From: Klenkia taihuensis
Lineage (GTDB): Bacteria; Actinomycetota; Actinomycetes; Mycobacteriales; Geodermatophilaceae
Direction of reading: 5' to 3'
DNA: 64,000 nt
Assembly (NCBI RefSeq): GCF_900112525.1
Contig: NZ_FOMD01000003.1
Location: forward strand, 705,952 to 769,951
Made by a program: the position numbers and the translations under genes. Positions 41,414 to 49,329 of the stretch are shown here, one piece after another (position 1 is the first letter of the stretch; each line of letters opens with the position of its first letter). The notes under the pieces were generated by a model, which saw nothing but the letters and a program-made list of their open reading frames with translations, was not told the DNA's origin and made no database searches.

Positions 41414-42781
41414 ATGACCGCCGCGTTCCCCGCCCTGCGCCCGGATCCCGCCGTCCTCCACCGCCGCCCCACCGCTCTGCTGCCCACCCTCGGCGCGCAG
41501 GTCCCCCTCGTCACCGGTGGCACGGTCGACTACGCCAACCTCGACGTCGCCGCCAGCGCCCCCGCCCTGGCGTCGGTCGCCGCCGCGGTCGCCGAGGCGT
41601 TGCCGGGCTACGCCAGCGTGCACCGCGGCGCCGGCTACCTCTCGCAGGTCTCCACCGCCCGCTACGAGTCCGCCCGCGACACCGTGGCCGCCTTCGTCGG
41701 CGCCCGCGACGACGACGTCTGCGTGCTCACCCGCACCACCACCGACAGCCTGTCGCTGCTGGCCGGCTGCCTGCCGGCCGACGGCGCCGTCCTGGTGCTG
41801 GACGTCGAGCACCACGCGGACCTGCTGCCCTGGCAGCAGCGCTCCCGCGAGCTGTGCGACGTCCTCGTCGCCGCCCCGACCGTCGCGGGGACGCTGGAGG
41901 TGCTCGCCGACGCGCTGGCCGCCCGCCGCTACGTGCTCGTCGCGGTCACCGGCGCCTCCAACGTGACCGGGGAGTCGCTGCCGCTGCGGCAGGTGGCCGA
42001 CCTGGCGCACACCCACGGCGCGCTGCTGGTCGTCGACGGCGCCCAGCTGGTCCCCCACCGCCGGTTCTCCCTCGCCGACACCGGCGCCGACTGGGTCGCC
42101 TTCTCCGGGCACAAGCTCTACGCGCCGTTCGGCACCGGCGCGCTGGTCGGCCGCCGCGACTGGCTGGACACCGGCCGGCCCTACCTGCCCGGCGGCGGCG
42201 CGGTCGGCCAGGTCGACCTCGACGCGACCACCTGGGTGGCCGCGCCGCACCGGCACGAGGGCGGCTCGCCGAACGTGCTGGGCGCCGTCGCGCTGGCCGC
42301 CGCCTGCGACGCGCTGTCCGCGCTGGCACCGGGCGAGCTGGAGGACCACGAGCGCGCGCTGCGCACCCGCCTGGTCGAGGGGCTGACCGGCGTCGCGGGC
42401 GTGCGGCTGCTGCGCATCTGGTCCGACTCGGTCGACCCGACCGGCGTCGTCTCCTTCACCCTCGACGGCGCCGACCCGGGGCTGGTCGCGGCGTACCTGT
42501 CGGCCGAGCACGGCATCGGCGTCCGCGACGGCCGGTTCTGCGCGCACCCGCTGCTCGCCCGGCTCGGCGTCACCGGCGGCGCGCTGCGGGCCAGCGTCGG
42601 CGTCGGCACCACCTCCGACGACGTCGACCGGCTGGTGAGCGCGATCACCCGGTTCGTCGCCGACGGACCGGGCACCGCCTACGCGGTGGTCGACGGCCGG
42701 CACCAGCCGGTGGACGACCCCCGCCCGACCGCCGACGCCGCCGCCCGCGGCGCCGGTTGCGGGCCCGTCCCGGCTCGCTGA
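41414..42781 (+). CDS. Class V aminotransferase, cysteine-desulfurase-like
   Basis: A PLP enzyme of 455 residues. Fold type I marks include the catalytic lysine in AFSGHKLYAPFGTGALVG, the PLP aspartate in ALLVVDGAQLVPHR, and GASNVTGESLPL. A CsdA/SufS-like C-terminal domain holds Cys in GRFCAHPLL. Cysteine desulfurases take sulfur from cysteine as a persulfide; related proteins act on other thiols or are lyases. The SAM riboswitch directly upstream indicates a role in sulfur supply rather than Fe-S biogenesis. ATG 41414 lies ten bases after AGGAG. The C-terminal 25 residues look disordered. It is followed by OsmC after 66 bases. Confidence 0.87.
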   Translation: MTAAFPALRPDPAVLHRRPTALLPTLGAQVPLVTGGTVDYANLDVAASAPALASVAAAVAEALPGYASVHRGAGYLSQVSTARYESARDTVAAFVGARDDDVCVLTRTTTDSLSLLAGCLPADGAVLVLDVEHHADLLPWQQRSRELCDVLVAAPTVAGTLEVLADALAARRYVLVAVTGASNVTGESLPLRQVADLAHTHGALLVVDGAQLVPHRRFSLADTGADWVAFSGHKLYAPFGTGALVGRRDWLDTGRPYLPGGGAVGQVDLDATTWVAAPHRHEGGSPNVLGAVALAAACDALSALAPGELEDHERALRTRLVEGLTGVAGVRLLRIWSDSVDPTGVVSFTLDGADPGLVAAYLSAEHGIGVRDGRFCAHPLLARLGVTGGALRASVGVGTTSDDVDRLVSAITRFVADGPGTAYAVVDGRHQPVDDPRPTADAAARGAGCGPVPAR

Positions 42782-42847
42782 ACCGCACCCGAGGCCCCCG
42801 CCGAACCCCGGCGGAGCACCGACCTTCCAACCCGAGGAGATCCATCC

Positions 42848-43318
42848 ATGGCCACCCGGCCCAAGGCGAGCGTCGTCCCCTTCACCAACCACGCGGAGGG
42901 GACCGGCGTCGGTCAGACCGTCACCGTCGGCGGCGACGCCGGCCACGTCTTCGACGTCGACACCTACCCGGCCTTCGGCGGCGCGGACGCCAAGCCCAGC
43001 CCGCTGTCCTACGTGCTCGGCGCGCTGACCTCCTGCAACCAGATCACCGCCTCGATCGTGGCCAAGGAGCTCGGGGTCACCCTCGGCGCCTGGACCTTCG
43101 ACGTGCAGGGCGACCTGGACACCGCCGTCATGGTCGGCGGCGAGGAGGGCAACGCGAACTTCGACGCCGTCACCGTGCGGGCCACCGTGCAGACCGACGC
43201 CGACGAGGACACCTTCGCGAAGCTGCAGGCCGAGACCGAGCGCCGCTGCCCGGTCACCCAGCTCTTCCAGCGCTCCGGGCTGGAGTACTCGAGCGACTGG
43301 ACCCGCGCCGCGCTCTGA
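42848..43318 (+). CDS. OsmC family protein
   Basis: A protein of 156 residues. The OsmC/Ohr fold is marked by SPLSYVLGALTSCNQITASIVA, whose cysteine corresponds to one peroxidatic site, and by ETERRCPVTQLF, where the second cysteine lies. Such proteins reduce organic hydroperoxides, and some act in sulfur or thiol metabolism (YhfA-like). It follows the riboswitch-controlled PLP enzyme and likely shares its transcript. ATG 42848 is preceded by GAGGAG. Its last 65 bases overlap the end of the convergent transporter gene. Confidence 0.88.
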   Translation: MATRPKASVVPFTNHAEGTGVGQTVTVGGDAGHVFDVDTYPAFGGADAKPSPLSYVLGALTSCNQITASIVAKELGVTLGAWTFDVQGDLDTAVMVGGEEGNANFDAVTVRATVQTDADEDTFAKLQAETERRCPVTQLFQRSGLEYSSDWTRAAL

Positions 43319-44174
43319 CCGACCGCTGGTGCTGGCCGAGCCCGATCCCGGCCAGCACCAGCGCGAGGCCCGCCCACTGCCGCAGGCCCAGCACCTCCCC
43401 GACGACCAGGCAGCCCAGCGCGACGCCGGTGAGCGGGTTGAGCAGCCCCACGAGGCCCACGGTGCCGGTGGGCAGGTGCGCGAGGCCGGCGAACCAGCAG
43501 ACGAAGGCCAGCGCCGTCGCCACCACGGTGACGTAGCCGAACCCCAGCAGGGTGGGGACGTCGACCGGTGGCCACCCGTCGCCGGTCACCCACGCTCCGA
43601 CCGCGAGCGCCGCACCCCCGGCCAGCAGCTGCCACGACGTCGTGGCCACCAGGTCGGTGCCGTCGCTCCACCGGCGCGCCAGCACAAACCCCACGGACGA
43701 CGACACCATCGCCGCCACCGCGCAGGCCACCCCGAGCGGGTCGACCCCCGCGGCGTCGCCGAGCAGCAGCAGGCCCACCCCGAGGACGCCGACCACCCCG
43801 CCGACGAGGTGTGCCGGCGCCGGGTGCTGGCCGAGCAGCGCCCAGGCCAGCAGGGTCAACGCGACCGGCGAGGTGGCCATGACCGTGGCGGCGATCGCCG
43901 AGGGCAGCAGCTGGGCGCTCTGGTAGACCAGCAGGAAGAACAGGCCGACGTCCAGCACCCCGAGCACCGCCGAGCGCCACCACCAGGCGCCGCGGGGCAG
44001 CCGGCGGGCCAGCGCGAGCAGCAGCAGCCCGGCCGGCAGGGCCCGCAGGGCGGCACCGGTGAGCGGCTGGTCGGCGGGCAGCACGTGGTGGGTGACCACG
44101 TAGGTCGAGCCCCAGGCGACCGGCGCGACGGCGGTGACGAGCGACCAGCGCGAAGTGTCTTCCACGGAAGACAC
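43254..44174 (-). CDS. EamA/DMT family transporter
   Basis: A membrane protein of 306 residues with about ten helices in two EamA repeats. The first begins at WSLVTAVAPVAWGSTYVVTHH and the second around VDPLGVACAVAAMVSSSVG. The last conserved helix is LRQWAGLALVLAGIGLGQ; the basic tail after it is not conserved. The start is probably GTG 44174, with GGAAGG four bases upstream, or GTG 44165. It faces the MarR gene, with one base between their start codons. The EamA family exports metabolites such as cysteine pathway intermediates, purines or drugs. The substrate is unknown. Confidence 0.82.
   Translation of the reverse strand: MSSVEDTSRWSLVTAVAPVAWGSTYVVTHHVLPADQPLTGAALRALPAGLLLLALARRLPRGAWWWRSAVLGVLDVGLFFLLVYQSAQLLPSAIAATVMATSPVALTLLAWALLGQHPAPAHLVGGVVGVLGVGLLLLGDAAGVDPLGVACAVAAMVSSSVGFVLARRWSDGTDLVATTSWQLLAGGAALAVGAWVTGDGWPPVDVPTLLGFGYVTVVATALAFVCWFAGLAHLPTGTVGLVGLLNPLTGVALGCLVVGEVLGLRQWAGLALVLAGIGLGQHQRSVRARRGSSRSSTPARSAGRAG
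44155..44174. promoter_or_regulatory. MarR operator palindrome 1
   Basis: GTGTCTTCC-AC-GGAAGACAC has perfect 9-bp arms. It covers the start of the EamA gene (minus strand). The GGAAG on its plus strand sits five bases before the MarR ATG and can act as its ribosome site. Confidence 0.65.
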
Positions 44175-44196
44175 AATGCCTTCCGTGGAAGGTATT
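44175..44196. promoter_or_regulatory. MarR operator palindrome 2
   Basis: AATGCCTTCC-GT-GGAAGGTATT has 10-bp arms with one mismatch and the same TTCC-N2-GGAA core as palindrome 1. The two centres are 21 bp apart, about two helical turns. It includes the MarR start codon and, on the minus strand, the GGAAGG ribosome site of the transporter gene. Confidence 0.65.
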
Positions 44197-44706
44197 GTCG
44201 AGGGCGTGGACCGAGTCGCGCAGATCCAGGCCGAGTGGGCACGGGAGCGCCCCGATGTCGACGTCTCCCCGCAGGGGGTGATCGGTCGGCTGCACCGGCT
44301 CGCCGGGCACCTCACCGAGCAGTTGGTGGTCGTCTACCGCCGGCACGGGTTGGGCGAGGGCGAGTTCGACGTCCTGGCCACCCTGCGCCGGTCCGGGCCG
44401 CCCTTCTCGCGGGCGCCGGGTGAGCTGGCCGCGCACACGATGGTCACCACCGGGGCGATGAGCAAGCGGCTGGACCGGCTCGAGCGCGACGGGCTGGTCC
44501 GCCGCACCCGGGACGACGGCGACGGGCGCGGCCGGGTGGTCAGCCTGACCGACGCCGGACGGCGGGTGGTGGACGCCGCCTTCGCCGACCACATGGCCAA
44601 CGAGGCCCGGTTGCTCACCGACCTCGACCCCGCCGACCGCGCCGCGCTGGAGGGGATCCTCACCCGCTGGCTCGCCCGCGTCGAGCCCCCGCCCGCCCAG
44701 CGTTGA
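44176..44706 (+). CDS. MarR family transcriptional regulator
   Basis: A protein of 176 residues. The winged helix (about 55-125) contains GEGEFDVLATLRRSG, MVTTGAMSKRLDRLERDGLV and RRTRDDGDGRGRVVSLT, the usual recognition helix and wing. The start is ATG 44176, inside an operator, with GGAAG five bases before; GTG 44206 would be a shorter alternative. It is divergent from the EamA transporter and very likely represses both genes through the two adjoining palindromes, with release by a ligand that the transporter exports. Confidence 0.9.
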   Translation: MPSVEGIVEGVDRVAQIQAEWARERPDVDVSPQGVIGRLHRLAGHLTEQLVVVYRRHGLGEGEFDVLATLRRSGPPFSRAPGELAAHTMVTTGAMSKRLDRLERDGLVRRTRDDGDGRGRVVSLTDAGRRVVDAAFADHMANEARLLTDLDPADRAALEGILTRWLARVEPPPAQR

Positions 44707-44788
44707 TCAGGTCCCCTGGTCCACCTCCGTCCTCCTGCGCCAGATCTGGCGCAGGAGGACGGAGTTCGATCAACCTCCCTGATCAACG
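44701..44788. terminator. Nested inverted repeats with a perfect 40-bp palindrome
   Basis: The inner element, 44725-44764, is a perfect 20-bp-arm palindrome starting CTCCGTCCTCCTGC and ending GCAGGAGGACGGAG. The outer arms CGTTGATCAGG (44701-44711) and CCTGATCAACG (44778-44788) are also perfect complements. The MarR stop lies in the left outer arm and the convergent binding-protein gene ends at 44794. It probably terminates transcription from both sides. Confidence 0.7.
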
Positions 44789-44793
44789 CCGGG

Positions 44794-45765
44794 TCAGGAG
44801 GCGACCGCGGGGTTGAGCTCGGGGGCGTCCACGGCCTCGTCGGACAGGCCCCAGCGCGCCAGGGTCTCGGCGTAGGTGCCGTCGTCGAAGGCGTGCTGCA
44901 GCGAGGCCTGGATCGCCTCCGCCAGCCCGTTGCCCTTCAGCGTCGTCGCCGCCACGTAGGTGGTGTTCGGCCAGCCGGCGTTCACCGTGCCCACGACCTC
45001 GACGTCCCCGACCGACTCCTGGTACACCGCGTTCGGGTTGGGCCCGATGTAGGTGTCCAGCCGGCCGGACTGGATCGCCAACAGCGCGTCGGCGGCGCTC
45101 ACGTAGTACTCCAGCGTCGCCGGGGCCTCGCCCTCGGCCTCCAGCTGGGCGTTCCAGTCGAGCAGGATGCGCTCCTGGTTGGTGCCCGACCCCACCCCCA
45201 CCGACAGGCCCGAGATGCCCTCGGCGCCGTCGATCGCGAGCCCGCTGTCGGGGGCCGCGACGAAGGCCATGATCCCCTGCCGGTAGGTGGCGAAGTCGAA
45301 CAGCTGCAGCCGCTCGGCGTTCACGCCCACGTTGGAGAACACCGCCTCCAGGTCACCGGACTGCACGCCCAGCGGCCACGCCTCCCAGGTCGTGTTGACC
45401 ACCTCGAGCTGCAGACCCAGGCCGTCGGCGACCAGCTGGGCGATGTCGACCTCGCTGCCCACGACCGTGCTGTTGTCGTCGGCGAGGAAGCCCAGGGGCG
45501 GGTCGCCGGCGCCGTTCACGCCGATCCGCAGCACGCCGTCCTCGGCGACGTCGGCCGGCACCAGTGCGGCGGCGTCCGGGTCCTCGTCGGTGCGCACCCG
45601 GTCGGCCTGCTCCGGGGAGGTGTCCACCACCAGGGCGGTGTCGGCCGGTGCGTCCGAGGCGCGCGCCTCGGCCTCGATCTCGGCCGAGCTGGTGCAGGAG
45701 GTCAGCAGCAGGACGGCGGCCAGCGGCAGGGCGCTGATGAGGTGGGACAGGCGGATGCGGTGCAC
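44794..45765 (-). CDS. Amino-acid-type ABC substrate-binding lipoprotein (second copy)
   Basis: A protein of 323 residues. The signal peptide ends in the lipobox LLTSC with lipidated Cys24, followed by SSAEIEAEAR. The family 3 solute-binding domain (about 80-310) contains VLRIGVNGAGDPPLGFLADD, VGSEVDIAQLVADGLGL and DLEAVFSNVGVNAERLQLFDF. GTG 45765 is chosen because GAGAGG lies six bases upstream; GTG 45786 would overlap the stop of the copy before it. It resembles the protein encoded at 45783-46763, so the pair arose by duplication and may give one permease two ligand ranges. Confidence 0.87.
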   Translation of the reverse strand: MHRIRLSHLISALPLAAVLLLTSCTSSAEIEAEARASDAPADTALVVDTSPEQADRVRTDEDPDAAALVPADVAEDGVLRIGVNGAGDPPLGFLADDNSTVVGSEVDIAQLVADGLGLQLEVVNTTWEAWPLGVQSGDLEAVFSNVGVNAERLQLFDFATYRQGIMAFVAAPDSGLAIDGAEGISGLSVGVGSGTNQERILLDWNAQLEAEGEAPATLEYYVSAADALLAIQSGRLDTYIGPNPNAVYQESVGDVEVVGTVNAGWPNTTYVAATTLKGNGLAEAIQASLQHAFDDGTYAETLARWGLSDEAVDAPELNPAVAS

Positions 45766-45782
45766 GGTCGTCCTCTCGGTGG

Positions 45783-46763
45783 TCACGAGCCCAGGCCCGC
45801 GGGGTTGAGCTGGGAGGTGTCGACGGCCTCGGCGGACAGGCCCCAGCGGGCCAGCACCTGGGCGTAGCTGCCGTCGGCGATGGTGTGGTCGATGGCGGCC
45901 TGGAAGGCCTGCGCGTAGCCGTTGCCCTTGACCGTGGTCACCGCGATGTCGGCGGTGGCCGGCCAGCCGCCGCTGGTGGTGCCGGCGACCGCGAAGTCCT
46001 GCGGCGAGGTCGCCGCGCTGTAGGCCGCGGTGGGGTTGGGCCCGACGTAGGCGTCCAGGCGCCCGGACTGCAGGGCCAGGACGGCGTCGTTGTAGCTCTG
46101 GTAGTAGTCGATCGTCACCGGGTCCAGGCCCGCGTCGACGTTCTCCCGGTTCCAGGCCAGCAGGATCTGCTCCTGGTTGGTGCCCGACGACACCCCGACG
46201 GTGAGGCCGGCGATGTCGGGCGCGGAGGAGATGGACAGCCCGGAGTCGGCCTGCACCAGCCAGCCCAGGACGTCGGAGCGGTAGGTGGCGAAGTCGTAGA
46301 GCTGCTTGCGCTCCTCGGTGACCGTCACGTTGGAGATGACGGCGTCGACGTCGCCGGACTGCACCGACAGCGGCCAGTTCGACCAGTCGTTGACCACGAA
46401 CTCGACCTGCAGGCCCAGTGCGTCGCCGAAGATGGTGGCCAGGTCGGTCTCGCTGCCGATGACCGTGCTGTTGTCGTCGGCGTAGAAGGCCAGCGGCACC
46501 GCGCCCTGGGTGACCGAGACCCGCAGCACGCCGTCGTCGAACGCGCCGGGCGGCAGCAGCGCCGCCGCGTCGGGGTCGAGCGTGGAGTGGATGCGGTCCT
46601 GGTCGGGGCTGGTGTCCACCGAGATGGCGGTCGCCGAGGTGCCGGGGTCCGCCGTCCTGGCCTCCTCCTCGATCTCGGCGCTGCTGCTGCACGCCCCGAG
46701 GGCCAGGAGTGCGGCGGTGGCCAGGGACAGTGCGACGGTGCTGCGTCGCAGGTGTGCAGTCAC
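45783..46763 (-). CDS. Amino-acid-type ABC substrate-binding lipoprotein (first copy)
   Basis: A protein of 326 residues with lipobox ALGAC (Cys25) and the same SSAEIEEEAR motif after it. The family 3 binding domain contains VLRVSVTQGAVPLAFYADD, DVDAVISNVTVTEERKQLYDF and VSSGTNQEQILLAWN. It is expressed after the ATPase gene of the transporter operon, with a 76-base gap that holds a GC hairpin. The riboswitch at the head of the operon suggests cystine, methionine or another sulfur compound as ligand. The sequence alone only indicates a polar amino-acid-like solute. Confidence 0.87.
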   Translation of the reverse strand: MTAHLRRSTVALSLATAALLALGACSSSAEIEEEARTADPGTSATAISVDTSPDQDRIHSTLDPDAAALLPPGAFDDGVLRVSVTQGAVPLAFYADDNSTVIGSETDLATIFGDALGLQVEFVVNDWSNWPLSVQSGDVDAVISNVTVTEERKQLYDFATYRSDVLGWLVQADSGLSISSAPDIAGLTVGVSSGTNQEQILLAWNRENVDAGLDPVTIDYYQSYNDAVLALQSGRLDAYVGPNPTAAYSAATSPQDFAVAGTTSGGWPATADIAVTTVKGNGYAQAFQAAIDHTIADGSYAQVLARWGLSAEAVDTSQLNPAGLGS

Positions 46764-46839
46764 GGATGTGCTTCCTCTTCTGGGCGTGCTTCATCGACGG
46801 GCGGCGCGGTCGCGCCGTCCGGGTCTGGGGGGGTGGGGG

Positions 46840-47619
46840 TCAGAGGACCTTGGCCAGGAAGGCCTTGGTCCTCTCGTGCTGCGGGTCGTCGAGGACCTGC
46901 GCCGGGGTGCCCTGCTCGACGACGCGGCCGGAGTCCATGAAGACGATCCGGTCGGCTGCCTGCCGGGCGAAGCCGATCTCGTGGGTGACCACGATCATCG
47001 TGGTGCCGGTGCGGGCCAGGTCGGTGATCACCGACAGCACCTCGCCGACCAGCTCGGGGTCCAGCGCCGAGGTGGGCTCGTCGAACAGCAGGACGGCGGG
47101 CTTCATGGCCAGCGCGCGGGCGATCGCCACCCGCTGCTGCTGCCCGCCCGACAGCTGCCGGGGGTGCGCGCCGGCCTTGTCGGCCAGCCCCACCCGGGCC
47201 AGCAGCTCGCGGGCCTCGGCCTCCACCTCGCGCCGGTTGCGCCCCTGCGCGGAGACCGGCGCCTCGACGACGTTCTCCAGCGCGGTGAGGTGCGGGAACA
47301 GGTTGAAGGACTGGAACACGAACCCGAACCGGGTGCGCTGGCGGAGCAGGTCGCGCTCCTTGAGCTCGTGCAGCACGTCGCCCCTGCGCCGGTAGCCGAC
47401 CAGCTCGCCGTCCAGCGCGACGTAGCCGCGGTCGACGGTCTCCAGGTGGTTGATGCTGCGCAGCAGCGTCGACTTGCCCGAGCCCGACGGCCCGAGGATG
47501 ACCGTCACGCTGCCGGGTTCCACGACGAGGTCGACGCCGTGCAGCACCTCGTGCGCGCCGAAGCTCTTGTGCACGCCGTGCACCTCGACCCGCCCCGGGC
47601 GGGTGTCCACGGCGGTCAC
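46840..47619 (-). CDS. Polar amino-acid ABC transporter ATP-binding protein
   Basis: An ATPase of 259 residues. Walker A is GPSGSGKST, the Q-loop is FVFQSFNLFPHLTALEN, the signature is LSGGQQQRV, Walker B is VLLFDEPTSALD and the switch His lies in VVTHEIGFAR. This matches the PAAT family (GlnQ, TcyC). GTG 47619 overlaps the permease stop (GTGA). It powers the transporter with the permease just upstream and the two binding proteins downstream. Confidence 0.93.
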   Translation of the reverse strand: MTAVDTRPGRVEVHGVHKSFGAHEVLHGVDLVVEPGSVTVILGPSGSGKSTLLRSINHLETVDRGYVALDGELVGYRRRGDVLHELKERDLLRQRTRFGFVFQSFNLFPHLTALENVVEAPVSAQGRNRREVEAEARELLARVGLADKAGAHPRQLSGGQQQRVAIARALAMKPAVLLFDEPTSALDPELVGEVLSVITDLARTGTTMIVVTHEIGFARQAADRIVFMDSGRVVEQGTPAQVLDDPQHERTKAFLAKVL

Positions 47620-48593
47620 CGGGTCACCGGGTCGCGGTCGGAGGTGGAGCCGGAGGTGGGCCGCACCCGCGCGAGGCCGGCGGTCAGGTTGCCGCGCAGC
47701 CGTTGCAGCGGTGTGGGTGGCAGCGTGCGGACCGCGCCGCGGGCGTAGTACCGCTCGACGTAGAACTGGATGACCGTCACCACGGTGGTCAGGACGACGT
47801 ACCAGATCGCGGCGACCACCAGCATCGGGAGCACCCGCTGGGTGCGGCCGTAGATGACGCTGACGGTGTAGAACAGCTCGCCCAGCGCCAGCACGTAGAC
47901 GATCGAGGTGCCCTTGAACAGGCCGATCACCTCGTTGACCGCCGTCGGCACGATGGTGCGCATCGCCTGCGGCAGCACGATGCGGGTCGACTGCCGGCGG
48001 CGCGGGATGCCGAGGCTCGCCGCCGCCTCGTGCTGGCCCTGGTCGACCGAGAGGATGCCGGCCCGCACGATCTCCGCGGAGTAGGCGGCCTGGTGCAGGC
48101 CCAGGCCCAGGATCGCGGCGCCGAACTTGTCGATCAGCGACAGCGTCTCGAAGCTCGCGAACGACGGCCCGAACGGGATGCCGACGTCCAGGGTCTGGTA
48201 CAGGTAGGCGAGGTTGTACCAGAGCAGCAGCTGCAGGATCAGCGGCACCGAGCGGAACACCCAGGTGTAGCCCCAGCTCACCGCGCGCAGCAGCGGTGAC
48301 TGCGAGAGCCGCATGAGCGCCAGCACGGTGCCCAGCGCGAAGCCGAGGACGGCGGTGATCAGCGTCAGCTTGATCGTCATCCAGACGCCCTCGACGATCG
48401 AGACCTCGCCCAGGTAGGCCCAGACGACACCCCACTCCCACCGCGGGTTGGTGATCAGCGAGTTGGCCACCATGGCCAGCAGGACGGCGACGACGGCGGT
48501 GGCCGCCCAGCGCCCGGGGTGGCGGGCCTTGACCACCCGCAGGCCCTCGTAGGGGTGCGATGCCGTGGCGGGGCGGTTGTCCAGCAGGGTCAT
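47616..48593 (-). CDS. Polar amino-acid ABC transporter permease
   Basis: A membrane protein of 325 residues. A hydrophobic helix near 35-52 precedes the core permease. VWMTIKLTLITAVLGFALGTVLALMRLS (positions about 75-102) is the usual start, and the ATPase-contact loop EAAASLGIPRRRQSTRIVLPQAMR (about 190-213) is clear. VIGLFKGTSIVYVLALGEL is typical of PAAT permeases. ATG 48593 overlaps the GNAT gene stop by four bases. It is probably a homodimer, as there is one permease gene. The C-terminal Arg/Thr-rich tail is cytoplasmic. Confidence 0.92.
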   Translation of the reverse strand: MTLLDNRPATASHPYEGLRVVKARHPGRWAATAVVAVLLAMVANSLITNPRWEWGVVWAYLGEVSIVEGVWMTIKLTLITAVLGFALGTVLALMRLSQSPLLRAVSWGYTWVFRSVPLILQLLLWYNLAYLYQTLDVGIPFGPSFASFETLSLIDKFGAAILGLGLHQAAYSAEIVRAGILSVDQGQHEAAASLGIPRRRQSTRIVLPQAMRTIVPTAVNEVIGLFKGTSIVYVLALGELFYTVSVIYGRTQRVLPMLVVAAIWYVVLTTVVTVIQFYVERYYARGAVRTLPPTPLQRLRGNLTAGLARVRPTSGSTSDRDPVTR

Positions 48594-49120
48594 GGCAGGT
48601 CCTTGGTGAACGGGTAGATGCGCTGGGCGACCGGGAGGGTGCGCAGCGTGGCCAGGTCGGTGGGGCGGGGACCGTCGAACAGCGGTGTGTAGCCGGCGGC
48701 CAGGTAGAGGTCGCGGGCCTCGGGCTGCCGCGGCCCGGTGGTCAGGAAGACGCGGCGGTGGCCGCGGGCGGCGGCCAGGGTCTCCAGCTCGTGCAGCACG
48801 CGGCGGGCCAAGCCGCGGCGGCGGTGGGTGGCCGCGGTCCACATCCGCTTGACCTCGACGGTGCCGGGGTCGGCGTGCGGCATGAACGCACCGCCCGCGA
48901 CGGCGGCACCGTCCTCGAGCAGCAGCACGAACGCGCCGTGCGGGTCGACGAACAGCTCGGCCGGGTAGCGGGTCAGCTCCTGCGCGGCGCCGCCGAACAG
49001 GTCGCCGTAGCGCTGGTCGTACTCGACGGCGAGCTCCGCGAACAGCGGCGCGGCCAGCGGGTCGTCGGGGTGCACGACGACGACCCGCAGGTCGGCGCCG
49101 GGCAGCAGGGATCGGGGCAT
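48590..49120 (-). CDS. GNAT family acetyltransferase at the head of the transporter operon
   Basis: An acetyltransferase of 176 residues. VEVKRMWTAATHRRRGLARRVLHELETLAAARG holds the acetyl-CoA-binding R/Q-x-x-G-x-A loop (RRRGLA, about 98-103), and ARDLYLAAGY is the terminal motif. It is the first gene after the riboswitch and leader peptide and is fused translationally to the permease (ATGA). GNAT enzymes beside cystine-type transporters occur in other bacteria, where they may acetylate imported S-compounds, as with N-acetylcysteine-type intermediates. The substrate here is unknown. Confidence 0.85.
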   Translation of the reverse strand: MPRSLLPGADLRVVVVHPDDPLAAPLFAELAVEYDQRYGDLFGGAAQELTRYPAELFVDPHGAFVLLLEDGAAVAGGAFMPHADPGTVEVKRMWTAATHRRRGLARRVLHELETLAAARGHRRVFLTTGPRQPEARDLYLAAGYTPLFDGPRPTDLATLRTLPVAQRIYPFTKDLP

Positions 49121-49143
49121 GCGGGGACTCCGGGGATCACGAG

Positions 49144-49181
49144 AGGTCCCCCGGGGATGGCGTCGTCCGGGGGTGGGACCT
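49144..49181 (-). terminator. Attenuator-like hairpin between leader peptide and GNAT gene
   Basis: AGGTCCC (49144-49150) and GGGACCT (49175-49181) form a perfect outer stem, with inner CCGG/CCGG pairing. It begins ten bases after the leader peptide stop and ends 24 bases before the GNAT start. It is a candidate attenuator that ribosome position on the leader could change. Confidence 0.45.
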
Positions 49182-49190
49182 GGGAACAGG

Positions 49191-49298
49191 TCAGCGACAG
49201 AGCGCGCTGTCGGTACGGACCAGGTCGATGACCGGCCGACCGACCAGGAGGAGGGCAGGCAGCGCCGCGGACCGCGGTGCGGTCGGGTGCGTGTCCAT
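49191..49298 (-). CDS. Cysteine-type leader peptide in the SAM riboswitch transcript
   Basis: A 35-residue frame that ends VIDLVRTDSALCR. ATG 49298 has GAGGAG six bases upstream. The ending matches short actinobacterial leader peptides (D-L-x-R-x-x-S-A-L-C-R) that precede sulfur genes and are thought to sense cysteine through a late Cys codon. It lies downstream of the riboswitch and upstream of the attenuator-like hairpin in one 320-base 5' leader. The peptide itself probably has no other role. Confidence 0.72.
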   Translation of the reverse strand: MDTHPTAPRSAALPALLLVGRPVIDLVRTDSALCR

Positions 49299-49329
49299 GC
49301 CGGTCTCCTCGTCCCCCACCCGGAGGCGG

